This document shows positions 42,312 to 53,383 of a DNA stretch of 64,000 nucleotides, one piece after another; position 1 is the first letter of the stretch; every line of letters begins with the position of its first letter. The position numbers were made by a program, and so were the translations under genes. The stretch lies in assembly GCF_000332115.1 (NCBI RefSeq), contig NC_020156.1, positions 3,535,501 to 3,599,500 of the forward strand. Reading direction: 5' to 3'. A model generated the notes under the pieces. The model was not told the DNA's origin, ran no database searches, and worked only from the letters and a program-made list of their open reading frames with translations. Origin of the DNA: Nonlabens dokdonensis DSW-6 (GTDB lineage: Bacteria; Bacteroidota; Bacteroidia; Flavobacteriales; Flavobacteriaceae).

Positions 42312-45300
42312 TTATTCTTTAAGAAATTTCAACGTTTGAGATAGATCACCAGATGTAACTTTTAAGAAGTAAACACCAGAAGATAGCCTCGATAATCCTG
42401 TAATTTGTGAAGATCCGTTTGAGAAATCTAATTGGTATTCAAACAGCTTTTGACCAGCCAAATTATAAATTAGTGCTGAAGAGTCATTTTCTGAATTAGC
42501 ATTTACAATATTGATTTGAGCAAAGTCCAAATTTACAGGATTGGGTAGTAATTCCAGTCCAAGAGAAAGTTCGTTCTCTTCCATTCCCAAGGTTTGAGCT
42601 TCTATTTTAATTTGAAACCTGTCTGACGCAGCCGAGCTATTAGAAGCATCAATAGTAAAATTATAAAGGTTTACTCCATCATTTAATAAACTCATAGTAC
42701 CTAAATATGTGTCTTCAAGATACACTAGTTTACCATAAACGTTATTTATCATTAATTTGTATTGATAAGCGTCAGTACGGTAGGTATGATGACTGAGTTG
42801 AATTACCTCTGAGTTATTAGGTAGTTGTCTATTATCAACAGCTAGTAATGAAGCCCCATATGCAACTGCTATGCTTTCATCTTGATTAAAAATTTTGGAA
42901 GCATCAAAGGAATCGACCGCATTGCTAGATGTGCTATTAAAGAAAACACCAAAACTGTCTTGTAATGAACTAGCAACGAAACCATCATCAATTCTGTACA
43001 ATTGACCTATTATGGAAGCATTATTTAAAGGTGTCGAAAATGTATTAGTGTTTTCTCCTGCTGCCTTATGAGCCTCTGTAAAAAGTACATTACCAGCTCC
43101 ATTTGCTAAAGTAGTTACAAAAATAGACTGACCTGGTTGTAAAAATCTATTTGCCATAGATCCTGAAGTATTTGAACCTGCTGGTAAATTTACTGTGACG
43201 TAACTACCTCTAGCCCCTAATTGAGGATCCCAAGCATAATAGAAATTAGGATTGATATTAGAAGAGGAAGCAAGCGCTAAATTCATATCTACCGATGACT
43301 GGTATGGGTTTCCTATAAAATTAAATTCTCCAGCATTTAAACCGATGTTTGAAACGGTAACATCTCCTATAACTAAACTTCCTGTAGCTTGTAAGGTTGT
43401 TGCATCTGCTGGAGACAGGTTAGAACTAAGGTCCACTATTCTACTACCTCTAACAAATAATCGATAAGGCGTTCCGGCTGTAAGTGTATTTACATCAGTA
43501 TTTAATACCTGTGTCCACGTCTGATTGATATTATCGTATCCAAACATAGAAGCATTCCCTGATCCTGTAGCATCGAAACCATTAGCTCCTATAATCGAAC
43601 CAGTAATGTGAGTACCAAATCCGGGATTAGGATTATCTCCTGCATTTACAGCACCTTCTTGCCAATTATTTTTAATTGATGTGTTAGTAGTTACTGAGCT
43701 CGATAAAAATCTATATGCTCTTTTACCTGGTATAAATCGCTCGACAATTACAGAGCCTTCACCAGAAATACTTCCAGTAAATGTATCTAATTGTCCTGTT
43801 GTAGTGGAATTACTTTTAAAAACCAGCTTTCCATCATTGGTAATATCACCATTTACATCAAGAATACCATCCGTACTCAATGTCTTAAATGGTAAAATAG
43901 TAAGGTCATTACTTGCAGTTGTTCCGGTAAGCGTCGGTTCACCATCTACAACAAGAATGTTATCTCCAGTTGTAGAGACACCACTTGGGTTTGTAGGTGT
44001 CCACGTATTATCGTAATGCACATAATCCTCGTAAATAACAACGGTGTAGTCTTCAACTTCTCCTAATGAAGAATCGCCACAAGGTGTAGTATTAGAAGTT
44101 CCACTATCTGCATTATTGATGCGTACTCGCATTCTAGTTTCTCCTAGAAATGCGCTATTAGGAATAGTGATATTTCCTCCATACGGGAATGCAGCATCAT
44201 CATTTATAACTTGTTCTCCTGGATCAAGAAAGCTTCCGTTCTTGTTGTAATCGATCCATACATAAAGCTCATCTCCTATAAAAGGTCCAGGATTTGAAGA
44301 AGCTGTTAAAGTATAGGATTCCCCTCTTGATAGTAATGTATAAAGGTTACTGTAATCTTCATACCCATTACTAGACGTTGAAGAGGAATTATCAATAGTG
44401 TTAAATTCAATTCTAGAAATATTAGTAAAACTTGTTTGTGCAGCACCGGCATCGCAGTAAACAGGCATAAATTCAACTCCTATACTAAATGCTTGAGTAT
44501 TGATATCAAAAAAAACGTTATCTGATGCTTTTACCATAATACGTGCATTTGAAGTTTGTACGTCTGGCACAATAATATCTGCGCTACCATCATTAGGCGT
44601 ATTTGCGATTAAAATGGTAGGATAAGTTAAACCGTTATCGGTAGAAAGAAGAACGTCTACATTTTGCGCATTTACACCACTCGGATCATCAGTGTTAGCA
44701 ATATCCCAAGTTATGGTTTTGGAACTATTTGCAACCCATGAATTTCCAGCCGTATTTTGCGACGTTACCCTAAATGGTCCTGCCGCATCATTAACGGTTA
44801 CAATACTTGTTTCTGTAGAAACCTGACCTCCTAAAATGTTATTATCCCGAACAACAAGACCAAAATTCATAGTTCTACTCACAGATGGTAGAACTTCCCA
44901 AGTATTGGAATAAGAATTTGTAATTAAAGTACTCATTGAGGGAAAATAACGAATCGGACTGGCTGTAGGTAGGTAAGTTCTGAAACTTGGCCCTATCGTT
45001 GAATTTTCTAAAGGAGGCATAGCAGCGACGTCATTATCTATCTGCTCCCAACTATAAGTAAGGATATCTCCATTAGAGTCTGTAGCAGTTGCTTCCAGTA
45101 AAAATGGAGTGCTTTTAGGTATGACGTAGTTGGGACTTTGGGTGATAGTAGGTTCATCATTTGCAATAATTATTTCTGTTGCACAGTTACCTGTGTTCAA
45201 ATTGTTGGTAACCGTAAAAAAGTTGCTTATTTCTAAAATACTTACATAATGAAACATGGCATCACTATTATTTTGAACATTAGGAGCACAAATACCTGCA

Positions 45301-46466
45301 TAACCCATTATTGTATTTGCTGAGCCTGGTTCTACCGCTGTATTTGAATTTCTTTGACAAGAGTTATTTTGGGTATGGTTTGCTCCAAACTGATGTCCCA
45401 TTTCGTGAGCTACATAATCAATATCAAAAAAATCACCTACTGGATTTCCTTGACCTGTAACTCCACGAGCTTTGAAATTAGTATTACATACAGATGGAGT
45501 ACTGGCAATTCCTCCACCACCAGTGCTAAATACGTGCCCTATATCGTAATTTCCACTACCAATTACACTGTTGAACGTAGCTTGATTCTCACCTAACATC
45601 GTAGAACCACTGTTATTTGTATAAGGATCCATAGCTGTATCTCCTAAAAAGATAACATCTTGATTATTGGTTATAAGCTCTAAGGTTACGCCTAAATCTC
45701 TTTCATAAATTTGATTTACACGATCAATTGTAACAACTATAGCTGCTTGAACTGCATTTTTCTTTTGAGTATCACTAGCACTTGCTGCTAAACCTGCAGC
45801 TTGCCAATGAAAATCAGAGTATTCCACTGTAGTAGCTACTCCAAGACGGTATTTTCTCAATATTCCTTCACTAATAAATTTTGTTCTAATAGGAGCTTGA
45901 GTAGAAAAGGTAGTAGAAATATTAATAGTATTTACTCCACATTCAAATGAGTTTTGATTAGTATTTCTCGTGTCTCTTTTACTAAAGACAGTGTAAATAT
46001 TAGTGTTTTTAGCATAAGGGTTTATGTAAGTCTGACCAAAGTCAGATCCAGTTGTCATACCAAAGAAACCTTGAGGTGTTATGGTAATTCTCAGTACGTG
46101 TAGAGGATTAGTTACATTTGTTCCTACAAAGCTTTTTACATCGGGCAGTTGCTCTGATAATTCTGGAGACATAGTGAGTGTCGAAAAAATTTCAAAAATC
46201 TCTTGTTGCCCTTGAGGATTAGGTATATTTAATTTTATAGGAGAATTTGTAGTTTCAAATCTATTTGGGGCATTCGACAAAAGAGTTGAAACAGATCTGC
46301 TGTCTAAAGTAAAATAAATAGGATTCAATACATCTGTCGAATAAGTAATAACGTCCTCTTGAGGAATGCCTTCAACGTTTGTTATATCCCAATATTTTTT
46401 TTCTTGTGCAAAAAGAAATACTGAAACTAGTAAAAGTATAGCTGTTAATACGGATTTTAAAGACAT
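42312..46466 (-). CDS. Large secreted reprolysin-like metalloprotease with GEVED domain and T9SS tail
   Basis: 1384 residues. Signal peptide (MSLKSVLTAILLLVSVFLFA), propeptide-like region, then an M12B/reprolysin-type zinc domain with VAHEMGHQFGANHTQN near residues 350-362; the extended HExxHxxGxxH zinc motif and a downstream Met-turn candidate (IMGYAG) are present. A cysteine-containing GEVED domain (IDYNKNGSFLDPGEQ to GEVEDYTVVI) follows, then beta-rich repeats. The C-terminus (LELLPNPVNLDFAQI to SQTLKFLKE) looks like a type A type IX secretion signal. An extracellular protease for polymer degradation. Confidence 0.92.
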   Translation of the reverse strand: MSLKSVLTAILLLVSVFLFAQEKKYWDITNVEGIPQEDVITYSTDVLNPIYFTLDSRSVSTLLSNAPNRFETTNSPIKLNIPNPQGQQEIFEIFSTLTMSPELSEQLPDVKSFVGTNVTNPLHVLRITITPQGFFGMTTGSDFGQTYINPYAKNTNIYTVFSKRDTRNTNQNSFECGVNTINISTTFSTQAPIRTKFISEGILRKYRLGVATTVEYSDFHWQAAGLAASASDTQKKNAVQAAIVVTIDRVNQIYERDLGVTLELITNNQDVIFLGDTAMDPYTNNSGSTMLGENQATFNSVIGSGNYDIGHVFSTGGGGIASTPSVCNTNFKARGVTGQGNPVGDFFDIDYVAHEMGHQFGANHTQNNSCQRNSNTAVEPGSANTIMGYAGICAPNVQNNSDAMFHYVSILEISNFFTVTNNLNTGNCATEIIIANDEPTITQSPNYVIPKSTPFLLEATATDSNGDILTYSWEQIDNDVAAMPPLENSTIGPSFRTYLPTASPIRYFPSMSTLITNSYSNTWEVLPSVSRTMNFGLVVRDNNILGGQVSTETSIVTVNDAAGPFRVTSQNTAGNSWVANSSKTITWDIANTDDPSGVNAQNVDVLLSTDNGLTYPTILIANTPNDGSADIIVPDVQTSNARIMVKASDNVFFDINTQAFSIGVEFMPVYCDAGAAQTSFTNISRIEFNTIDNSSSTSSNGYEDYSNLYTLLSRGESYTLTASSNPGPFIGDELYVWIDYNKNGSFLDPGEQVINDDAAFPYGGNITIPNSAFLGETRMRVRINNADSGTSNTTPCGDSSLGEVEDYTVVIYEDYVHYDNTWTPTNPSGVSTTGDNILVVDGEPTLTGTTASNDLTILPFKTLSTDGILDVNGDITNDGKLVFKSNSTTTGQLDTFTGSISGEGSVIVERFIPGKRAYRFLSSSVTTNTSIKNNWQEGAVNAGDNPNPGFGTHITGSIIGANGFDATGSGNASMFGYDNINQTWTQVLNTDVNTLTAGTPYRLFVRGSRIVDLSSNLSPADATTLQATGSLVIGDVTVSNIGLNAGEFNFIGNPYQSSVDMNLALASSSNINPNFYYAWDPQLGARGSYVTVNLPAGSNTSGSMANRFLQPGQSIFVTTLANGAGNVLFTEAHKAAGENTNTFSTPLNNASIIGQLYRIDDGFVASSLQDSFGVFFNSTSSNAVDSFDASKIFNQDESIAVAYGASLLAVDNRQLPNNSEVIQLSHHTYRTDAYQYKLMINNVYGKLVYLEDTYLGTMSLLNDGVNLYNFTIDASNSSAASDRFQIKIEAQTLGMEENELSLGLELLPNPVNLDFAQINIVNANSENDSSALIYNLAGQKLFEYQLDFSNGSSQITGLSRLSSGVYFLKVTSGDLSQTLKFLKE

Positions 46467-46684
46467 AGTAGCAATTTTGATTTGTGGAGAGGAAAAGTAA
46501 TCAAAATTTACCTAACAAACTCATAATCATGAAGTAAAGATTTTTAACCTCTTGAAAAATGGTGCGTAATAAAGTTCAATACAAACAAAGTTGCTTCGAA
46601 CAATTTTTCATGTTTACCGACTATAGTTTTCATAAATCAAATATTTGAGAAAGAATATTGTAAATTTCATGGAAATTGTTGACC

Positions 46685-47570
46685 ATGAAAGATTTAAAAA
46701 AAGAAGATATAAAGCAGGAAGTTTTTGATTTATATGATGATTATGCTCATAATAAATTAAACCGTAGGCAGTTCGTAGAAAAATTAGGAATTTATGCAGT
46801 AGGCGGAGTAACTGTAGGTTCTTTACTAAGTTTTATGTCTCCAGATTATATGGAAACTTTGTTGGTAAGTCCAGACGACCCTAGTTTAGATAGCGACTAT
46901 ATAATTTATGATTCTCCTAAAGGTGCTGGTAAGATGAAAGGCTTATTATCTACTCCTAAAAATACCAAGACAAAGTTGCCAGGTATCATAGTCGTGCATG
47001 AGAATAGAGGTCTTAACCCTTACATTGAAGATGTAGGAAGAGGCGTTGCAAAAGAAAATTTTATTTCTCTCGCTCCAGATGCTTTAACACCTTTGGGCGG
47101 TTATCCTGGCAATGATGACGATGGTAGAACTTTACAAAAGAAAAGAGATAGAAATCAAATGCTTGAAGATTTTATAGCTGCTTATGAATATCTAAAAGCG
47201 CACGAAAATTGCAATGGACATATAGGAGTGGTAGGCTTTTGTTTTGGAGGTTATATTGCAAATATGATGGCCGTTCGCTTACCAGAATTGGGAGCAGCAG
47301 TTCCTTATTATGGGAGACAACCTGAAAAAGAAGATGCCGTAAAAATCAAAGTGCCCTTATTGTTGCAGTATGGTGAATTAGATAAAAGAGTAAATGCAGG
47401 ATGGCCAGCTTATGAGGCTGTTTTACAAAAGAATAACATCGAGTATCAAGCATATATATCCAGAAGTGAATCATGGTTTTCATAACAATACAACGCCTAG
47501 ATACGATAAGAAAATGGCAGAATTATCGTGGACTCGAACTATAGATTTCTTCAAAAAGCATTTGAAGTAA
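46685..47570 (+). pseudogene. Dienelactone hydrolase-family protein, frameshifted near the 3' end
   Basis: From the ATG at 46685: a short N-terminus with a Tat-type signal (NRRQFVEKLGIYAVGG), then a DLH alpha/beta hydrolase with nucleophile Cys186 in GFCFGG and the Asp in YGELDKRV. The frame stops at 47485 right after [12 protein letters not shown]. In the next frame from 47460 the true ending is intact ([18 protein letters not shown] to FFKKHLK, stop 47568-47570) and carries the catalytic His of the NHGF motif. The switch lies in a TA-dinucleotide run at about 47452-47459; one extra TA unit would restore the frame as [12 protein letters not shown]. As read, the enzyme lacks its catalytic His. 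Confidence 0.82.
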
Positions 47571-47664
47571 AATAAAGTTTACTTTGAACTATCAATTGAT
47601 TTTTTCACCTATTGTCATGACGTTTTACTAGCTGTAAATGGCTAGATAATAACATGAAACGAAA

Positions 47665-47700
47665 AAAGCTCAAAAAATACGGGACTATTTTTTGAGCTTT
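47665..47700. terminator. Bidirectional intrinsic terminator
   Basis: 15-bp perfect arms, core GCTCAAAAAATA/TATTTTTTGAGC, loop CGGGAC. Between the DLH pseudogene and the convergent rtcB gene. Its design is shared with the hairpin at 50461-50497. Confidence 0.88.
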
Positions 47701-47704
47701 CTGT

Positions 47705-49150
<1,446 letters not shown>

Positions 49151-49247
49151 TTAATAAGCTGCGCCATCTCCTCGTATGACGCAGCACTACATTTTTGAAA
49201 GCCTTGAATCGCTTTCTGTTTAACTATGCAACAAATATGCATACAGT

Positions 49248-49270
49248 ACTACGCAATCTTTTTGCGTAGT
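49248..49270. promoter_or_regulatory. 9-bp stem dyad between rtcB and the WYL regulator
   Basis: Perfect inverted repeat ACTACGCAA/TTGCGTAGT with a 5-base spacer, in the divergent control region of rtcB and its probable regulator. A candidate operator or RNA hairpin. A second, 6-bp stem GCTGCG/CGCAGC spans 49158-49195 in the rtcB leader. Confidence 0.45.
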
Positions 49271-49310
49271 TAAAAAAGATGTTTATCATTGTAAATAGTT
49301 ATTGCTGTTC

Positions 49311-49326
49311 CGCTTTCGCGAAAGCG
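49311..49326. repeat. CGCTTTCGCGAAAGCG palindrome
   Basis: Exact copy, extended to 22 bp of perfect symmetry (49308-49329), 38 bases before the WYL regulator start. Confidence 0.95.
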
Positions 49327-49363
49327 GAATTACAACTATCCTAACTATCATTAAAACAGACCT

Positions 49364-50380
49364 ATGGCTATTAATAAAAATGCACTCATAAGATATAAAA
49401 CTATAGATCGCTGTTTACAGAATACCTATAGAACCTGGACTCTGGACGACTTAGTAGAGTATTGTTCTCAGGCATTGTATGATTTAGAAGGTCGAGAAAT
49501 AAATGTTAGCAAACGCACTGTACAGCTAGATATTCAAACTTTGCGCAGTGATAAGTTAGGTTACGATGCACCCATAGAAGTCTACGATCGTAAATATTAC
49601 CGCTATAGTGATCCAGATTATAGTATTACTGATATTCCTATTACCGGCACAGATATGTCTGTGCTCACTGAGACCATGGAAATGTTGCGACAGTTTAAAG
49701 ATTTTTCATTCTTTGACGAGCTTAATGTAATTATCAATAAGCTGGAAGATAAAATCTACACGGAGAAAAAAAATAAACCGCCCATTATCTATCTGGAGAA
49801 AAATGATAAACTTAAAGGTTTAGAATACTTAGATGAGTTGTATCAGGCTATTCTTAAGGAAGTGGTTCTAGTCATCACCTACCAGTCGTTTCAAGCAAAA
49901 TCTTCACAACAGTTTACTTTTCATCCACAGTTTTTGAGAGAGTATAATAATAGATGGTTTCTTGTAGGACTTAATGAAAATACTCCTGTGATTAAAACAC
50001 TAGCCCTGGATCGTATTATATCTATCGATTACGATTTGAACATAGATTATCAGGATGCTGAGTTTCATCCAGAAGAGTATTACAAAAACACCATAGGTGT
50101 AACCGTTCTAGACCATCACAATACTGCACACGTTGTTTTTAAATTAGACAAGAAGAACGCGCCTTATGTAATGACAAAACCTTTTCATCATTCTCAAAAA
50201 GTCCTTTCTAAGAATGATGACGGTAGTATTACCTTCCAGATTTTTGTAAGCTTAAATTTTGAATTAGATCGATTGATTCTTGGTTTTGGAGAATCTATTG
50301 AAATCTTAAAGCCTAGAAATTTACGACATCGCATTAAAAGAAAAACCCAACTTGCGGCTCAGGTGTATCGTAAAAAATAA
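49364..50380 (+). CDS. WYL-domain transcriptional regulator
   Basis: 338 residues. The N-terminal winged-helix part (residues 1-60, KRTVQLDIQTLRSDKLGY) is followed by a WYL domain (about 150-240; VVLVITYQSFQAKSS, NNRWFLVGL) and a WCX-like C-terminal extension (LDRLILGFGESIEILKPRNL). WYL regulators often sense nucleic-acid fragments or nucleotides. Divergent from rtcB and separated from it by a dyad, so it is the likely regulator of the RNA ligase. Confidence 0.9.
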   Translation: MAINKNALIRYKTIDRCLQNTYRTWTLDDLVEYCSQALYDLEGREINVSKRTVQLDIQTLRSDKLGYDAPIEVYDRKYYRYSDPDYSITDIPITGTDMSVLTETMEMLRQFKDFSFFDELNVIINKLEDKIYTEKKNKPPIIYLEKNDKLKGLEYLDELYQAILKEVVLVITYQSFQAKSSQQFTFHPQFLREYNNRWFLVGLNENTPVIKTLALDRIISIDYDLNIDYQDAEFHPEEYYKNTIGVTVLDHHNTAHVVFKLDKKNAPYVMTKPFHHSQKVLSKNDDGSITFQIFVSLNFELDRLILGFGESIEILKPRNLRHRIKRKTQLAAQVYRKK

Positions 50381-50437
50381 CTGCTATAATTTGTATTACT
50401 AATAAAAACTTATCTTGTTATTGCAAACGTTTGGTTC

Positions 50438-50453
50438 CGCTTTCGCGAAAGCG
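50438..50453. repeat. CGCTTTCGCGAAAGCG palindrome
   Basis: Exact copy between convergent genes, 57 bases after the WYL stop and just beside the terminator at 50461. Confidence 0.95.
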
Positions 50454-50460
50454 GGATCAT

Positions 50461-50497
50461 AAAAAAAGCTCAAAAAATAGTTACCTACTTTTTGAGC
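50461..50497. terminator. Intrinsic terminator, mainly for pepD
   Basis: Stem GCTCAAAAA/TTTTTGAGC extended by TAG/CTA across one mismatch; on the minus strand it is followed by seven T residues. Confidence 0.82.
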
Positions 50498-50520
50498 AAT
50501 TTATCTAATTGAAATATGTT

Positions 50521-51978
50521 CTATTTCTTTGGAATCTCCTTCAATAATTCTTGAAGTAAACTCCAGAATTTCTGCACAGATTTGATCTCTACATGCTCAT
50601 CTGGACTGTGCGCTCCTCTAATGTTAGGACCAAAAGAAATCATGTCTAGACCAGGATAACGTTCTCCTAGTAATCCACATTCTAATCCTGCATGGCATGC
50701 AACAACTCTAGGTTCATGGTTGAAAAGCTCTGTATATTTTGATTTTGCTATTTCTAGCATCGCACTATTAGGATTAGGCTGCCATCCTGGATAATCTCCA
50801 GATAAGTTAGTTTCCATACCAGCCAGTTTCATTACTGCTGCAATGCTCATGGCAAGATCTACTTTAGAACTATCTACTGAAGATCTAGTTAAACAAGCGA
50901 TTTGCAAGTCACCATTTTTCAACGTTACTCTGGCAAGGTTATTTGAAGTTTCTACCAGTCCGTCTATATCTGGACTCATTCTATAAACACCATTATGAAC
51001 ACCTAGTAAGGCATAAATAAGTTGCTTGCTATCTGTTGCACTTAAGGTTTCATCATTTGGAGCATCTTCTATGCTTATGTATAAATTCTTTTCTAAAGAC
51101 TTATACTCGTCTTCAATTGCTGCTTTGCAACTTTGAAAAGCTTTCATTGCTTGATCGAGTTCACTTTCTTCTATACTGAAAACGGCAACGGCTTCTCTAG
51201 GAATGGCATTTCTTAAACTACCACCTTGAATCGATTGAAAATGAAGTGATGCTTTGCGCTGTATAGCATCGGCAAGACGGTTGATCATTTTGTTTGCATT
51301 ACCAAGGCCTTTAATGATATCCATACCACTGTGACCTCCATTCAAACCTTTTACAGTTATCTTTTTAGAAACAAAACTATTTTTAGCAGGTAACAACTCA
51401 TACTTCTTAGTAGCAGTGACATCTACTCCACCGGCGCAACCTATATCTATCTCATCATCTTCTTCTGTATCAAGATTTAATAAAATGGTAGATTTTAGAA
51501 TATTTTTATCTAACTCTTTTGCTCCAGTCATTCCAGTTTCCTCGTCAATGGTAAATAATGCCTCAATTGCTGGGTGAGCAATATCTGTAGAAGAAAGAAC
51601 TGCCATAATTGCGGCAACACCAATACCATTATCTGCACCAAGTGTGGTACCATTTGCTTTAATGATGTCACCATCTACTGTCATTACTATTCCTTGAGTA
51701 AGAAAATCAAAGTCGGTATCATTATTCTTTTGATGAACCATGTCTAGGTGCGACTGTAAAATAATGCTTTTGCGATCTTCCATTCCCAAGGTAGCAGGTT
51801 TCTTAATAATCACATTACCTATCTGGTCCTCCACAACTTCTAGATCAAGACTTTTACCGAAGTCTCTCATAAAAGCTCTTACTCGTTCTTCTTTTTTAGA
51901 AGGTCTAGGAACAGCGTTTAGATCTGAAAAATGATTCCATAAAGATTTAGGCTCTTGATTTCTTACTTGTTGTGACAT
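50521..51978 (-). CDS. pepD: Aminoacyl-histidine dipeptidase (PepD, M20)
   Basis: 485 residues from the ATG at 51978; the TTG seven codons earlier lies inside the promoter. M20 metallopeptidase: metal ligands in SHLDMVHQ, the ADNGIG Asp and DEETGMTGA; the dimerisation insert is NGGHSGMDI. Hydrolyses Xaa-His and other dipeptides in the cytoplasm. Single gene. Confidence 0.94.
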   Translation of the reverse strand: MSQQVRNQEPKSLWNHFSDLNAVPRPSKKEERVRAFMRDFGKSLDLEVVEDQIGNVIIKKPATLGMEDRKSIILQSHLDMVHQKNNDTDFDFLTQGIVMTVDGDIIKANGTTLGADNGIGVAAIMAVLSSTDIAHPAIEALFTIDEETGMTGAKELDKNILKSTILLNLDTEEDDEIDIGCAGGVDVTATKKYELLPAKNSFVSKKITVKGLNGGHSGMDIIKGLGNANKMINRLADAIQRKASLHFQSIQGGSLRNAIPREAVAVFSIEESELDQAMKAFQSCKAAIEDEYKSLEKNLYISIEDAPNDETLSATDSKQLIYALLGVHNGVYRMSPDIDGLVETSNNLARVTLKNGDLQIACLTRSSVDSSKVDLAMSIAAVMKLAGMETNLSGDYPGWQPNPNSAMLEIAKSKYTELFNHEPRVVACHAGLECGLLGERYPGLDMISFGPNIRGAHSPDEHVEIKSVQKFWSLLQELLKEIPKK

Positions 51979-51996
51979 ATATAATTTTGATTTCTG

Positions 51997-52004
51997 CAAA
52001 TATA
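51997..52004 (-). promoter_or_regulatory. -7 promoter element TATATTTG of pepD
   Basis: TAnnTTTG on the minus strand followed by GCAGAAATC, 18 bases upstream of the pepD ATG. Confidence 0.62.
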
Positions 52005-52058
52005 AAGTTACTCCTTGCTAGGATACTTAAGTTAATACTAAATGATTGTATAAGGTAA

Positions 52059-52742
52059 TTAGAACTCTTTGCTTGCTCTAAGCATTTCTCTTTTTCCAGG
52101 TGGTCCTGGCAGTCGCTCAACCGTAAAACCAGCGCTTTGCATGTTGCGTCTTACTTGACCAGCAGCACAATACGTGGTAAGAACACCACCATTTTTCAAC
52201 GATTTGAAAGCGGCGTCAAATATAGGTTGCGTCCATAATTCTGGTTGTGTTCTAGGACCGAATGCATCAAAAAAGATCAAATCAAACTTTTGATCGTAAT
52301 CTAGTTTTTCAAAGGTTGTTTGAATCTTTTCAATGAAAAAAGAGTCGGAGATTTGTGTTTTTTTATTCCAAGAGGCATTGTGCAATTGAGCAAATAACTC
52401 TTGATCTTCAAGAAGTTTACCGTAATCAATAGCCTCAACTTCTTCTGCCGCAATAGGGAAAGCTTCTAATGCAGTGTATTCCATGAAGGTATTAGATTTA
52501 TGCTGCGCAGTAAGCATAGCATTCAGGCCAGTACCAAAACCATATTCTAAAATATGAAGAGGTTCTTTTTTAAAATCCCGCTTTTGCGAAAGCGAGACCT
52601 CAACAAAGTACTCTAGACCTGTCTCTATAAAAACATGAAGCGCCTCTTGCAAGGCGCCATGTTTAGAATGATATTGCTCATTGAGATCTGGCATGTGGAT
52701 GGTTTTTGACCCATCACCAGTAATCATGATCTCACGTTTCAT
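52059..52742 (-). CDS. mnmD: tRNA 5-methylaminomethyl-2-thiouridine methyltransferase (MnmD-like)
   Basis: 227 residues, the methyltransferase half of MnmC as a stand-alone protein. SAM-binding motif ILEYGFGTGLNAML, then FDLIFFDAFGPRTQPELW and LTTYCAAGQVRRNMQSAGF, both hallmarks of MnmC/MnmD. It methylates the wobble uridine of certain tRNAs. Its start is directly next to the stop of the DUF4920 lipoprotein gene. A one-mismatch palindrome inside is read as LSQKR, the third possible frame. Confidence 0.92.
   Translation of the reverse strand: MKREIMITGDGSKTIHMPDLNEQYHSKHGALQEALHVFIETGLEYFVEVSLSQKRDFKKEPLHILEYGFGTGLNAMLTAQHKSNTFMEYTALEAFPIAAEEVEAIDYGKLLEDQELFAQLHNASWNKKTQISDSFFIEKIQTTFEKLDYDQKFDLIFFDAFGPRTQPELWTQPIFDAAFKSLKNGGVLTTYCAAGQVRRNMQSAGFTVERLPGPPGKREMLRASKEF
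52579..52594. repeat. Palindrome copy with one mismatch inside mnmD
   Basis: CGCTTTTGCGAAAGCG. Read on the minus strand as Leu-Ser-Gln-Lys-Arg, a frame not used by the other coding copies. Confidence 0.85.
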
Positions 52743-53297
52743 TTACTCTTCAGTTTTCTCTACTCCTTCTACATCTGGATTTTCAAACTCCTCTACCATT
52801 GCGCCATCTGCCACAAAGCTAAGTGTTACCTCATCTTCGGTAATAGCAGCAATTTCTTCTTTAGTTTTCCCAGCATCTTCAGCATAATGTTTCAATTCAT
52901 CTACTGGAGTGATGTTTTTAAAAGCTTTACCACTCAAGATAACTTCTTTACCTTTCCCGTTTTTAGGAAGAAAAAAACCGTAGTCTTTAAATTTTACGGT
53001 AGCAGACTCTTCTCCTACTGGCATTTTAATCCAGCATCCTTTTTTTACACAAACATCAGCAATGGTACCTTTTACTTTTACGGTTGTGGTATCACCTACT
53101 TTCATGTTTTTGTACATCGTTCCTAATTCCATAGCGTCAATAACGTCGGTATTAGAAAATGTAGCACCATAATCCATGTAGGCCATTTCTTCAACTTGCT
53201 CGTCGTTTACGGCTGGCATTTCTTCTTCTTCTTGTTTTTGTTCTTTACATCCTACTAATAAAGTCAATGCAAATAATCCTATGATGAACTGTTTCAT
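52743..53297 (-). CDS. DUF4920 lipoprotein
   Basis: 184 residues. Lipoprotein signal MKQFIIGLFALTLLVGC (Cys17), acidic linker, then a DUF4920 domain with KGTIADVCVKKGCWIKM (two cysteines in CVKKGC, a possible metal or redox site) and FKDYGFFLPKN. Function unknown. Upstream of mnmD in the same transcript; promoter at 53314-53321. Confidence 0.85.
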   Translation of the reverse strand: MKQFIIGLFALTLLVGCKEQKQEEEEMPAVNDEQVEEMAYMDYGATFSNTDVIDAMELGTMYKNMKVGDTTTVKVKGTIADVCVKKGCWIKMPVGEESATVKFKDYGFFLPKNGKGKEVILSGKAFKNITPVDELKHYAEDAGKTKEEIAAITEDEVTLSFVADGAMVEEFENPDVEGVEKTEE

Positions 53298-53313
53298 GTG
53301 TTTATATTTTACA

Positions 53314-53321
53314 CAAATTTA
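53314..53321 (-). promoter_or_regulatory. -7 promoter element TAAATTTG of the DUF4920-mnmD operon
   Basis: TAnnTTTG on the minus strand, 16 bases upstream of the DUF4920 ATG and back-to-back with the ilvE promoter. Confidence 0.6.
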
Positions 53322-53357
53322 GGGATTCGTTTACATTTATGCTAAATGATAATGAAG

Positions 53358-53365
53358 TATATTTG
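53358..53365 (+). promoter_or_regulatory. -7 promoter element TATATTTG of ilvE
   Basis: TAnnTTTG followed by GCAAAA, 18 bases upstream of the ilvE ATG at 53384; it lies inside a longer open frame and so argues for the later start. Confidence 0.65.
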
Positions 53366-53383
53366 CAAAAACACAAAAACACC

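Noticed and set aside
43252..45596. Plus-strand open frames within the large metalloprotease gene
   Set aside because: Antisense shadows of a well-supported secreted protease; no domain or signal recognised.
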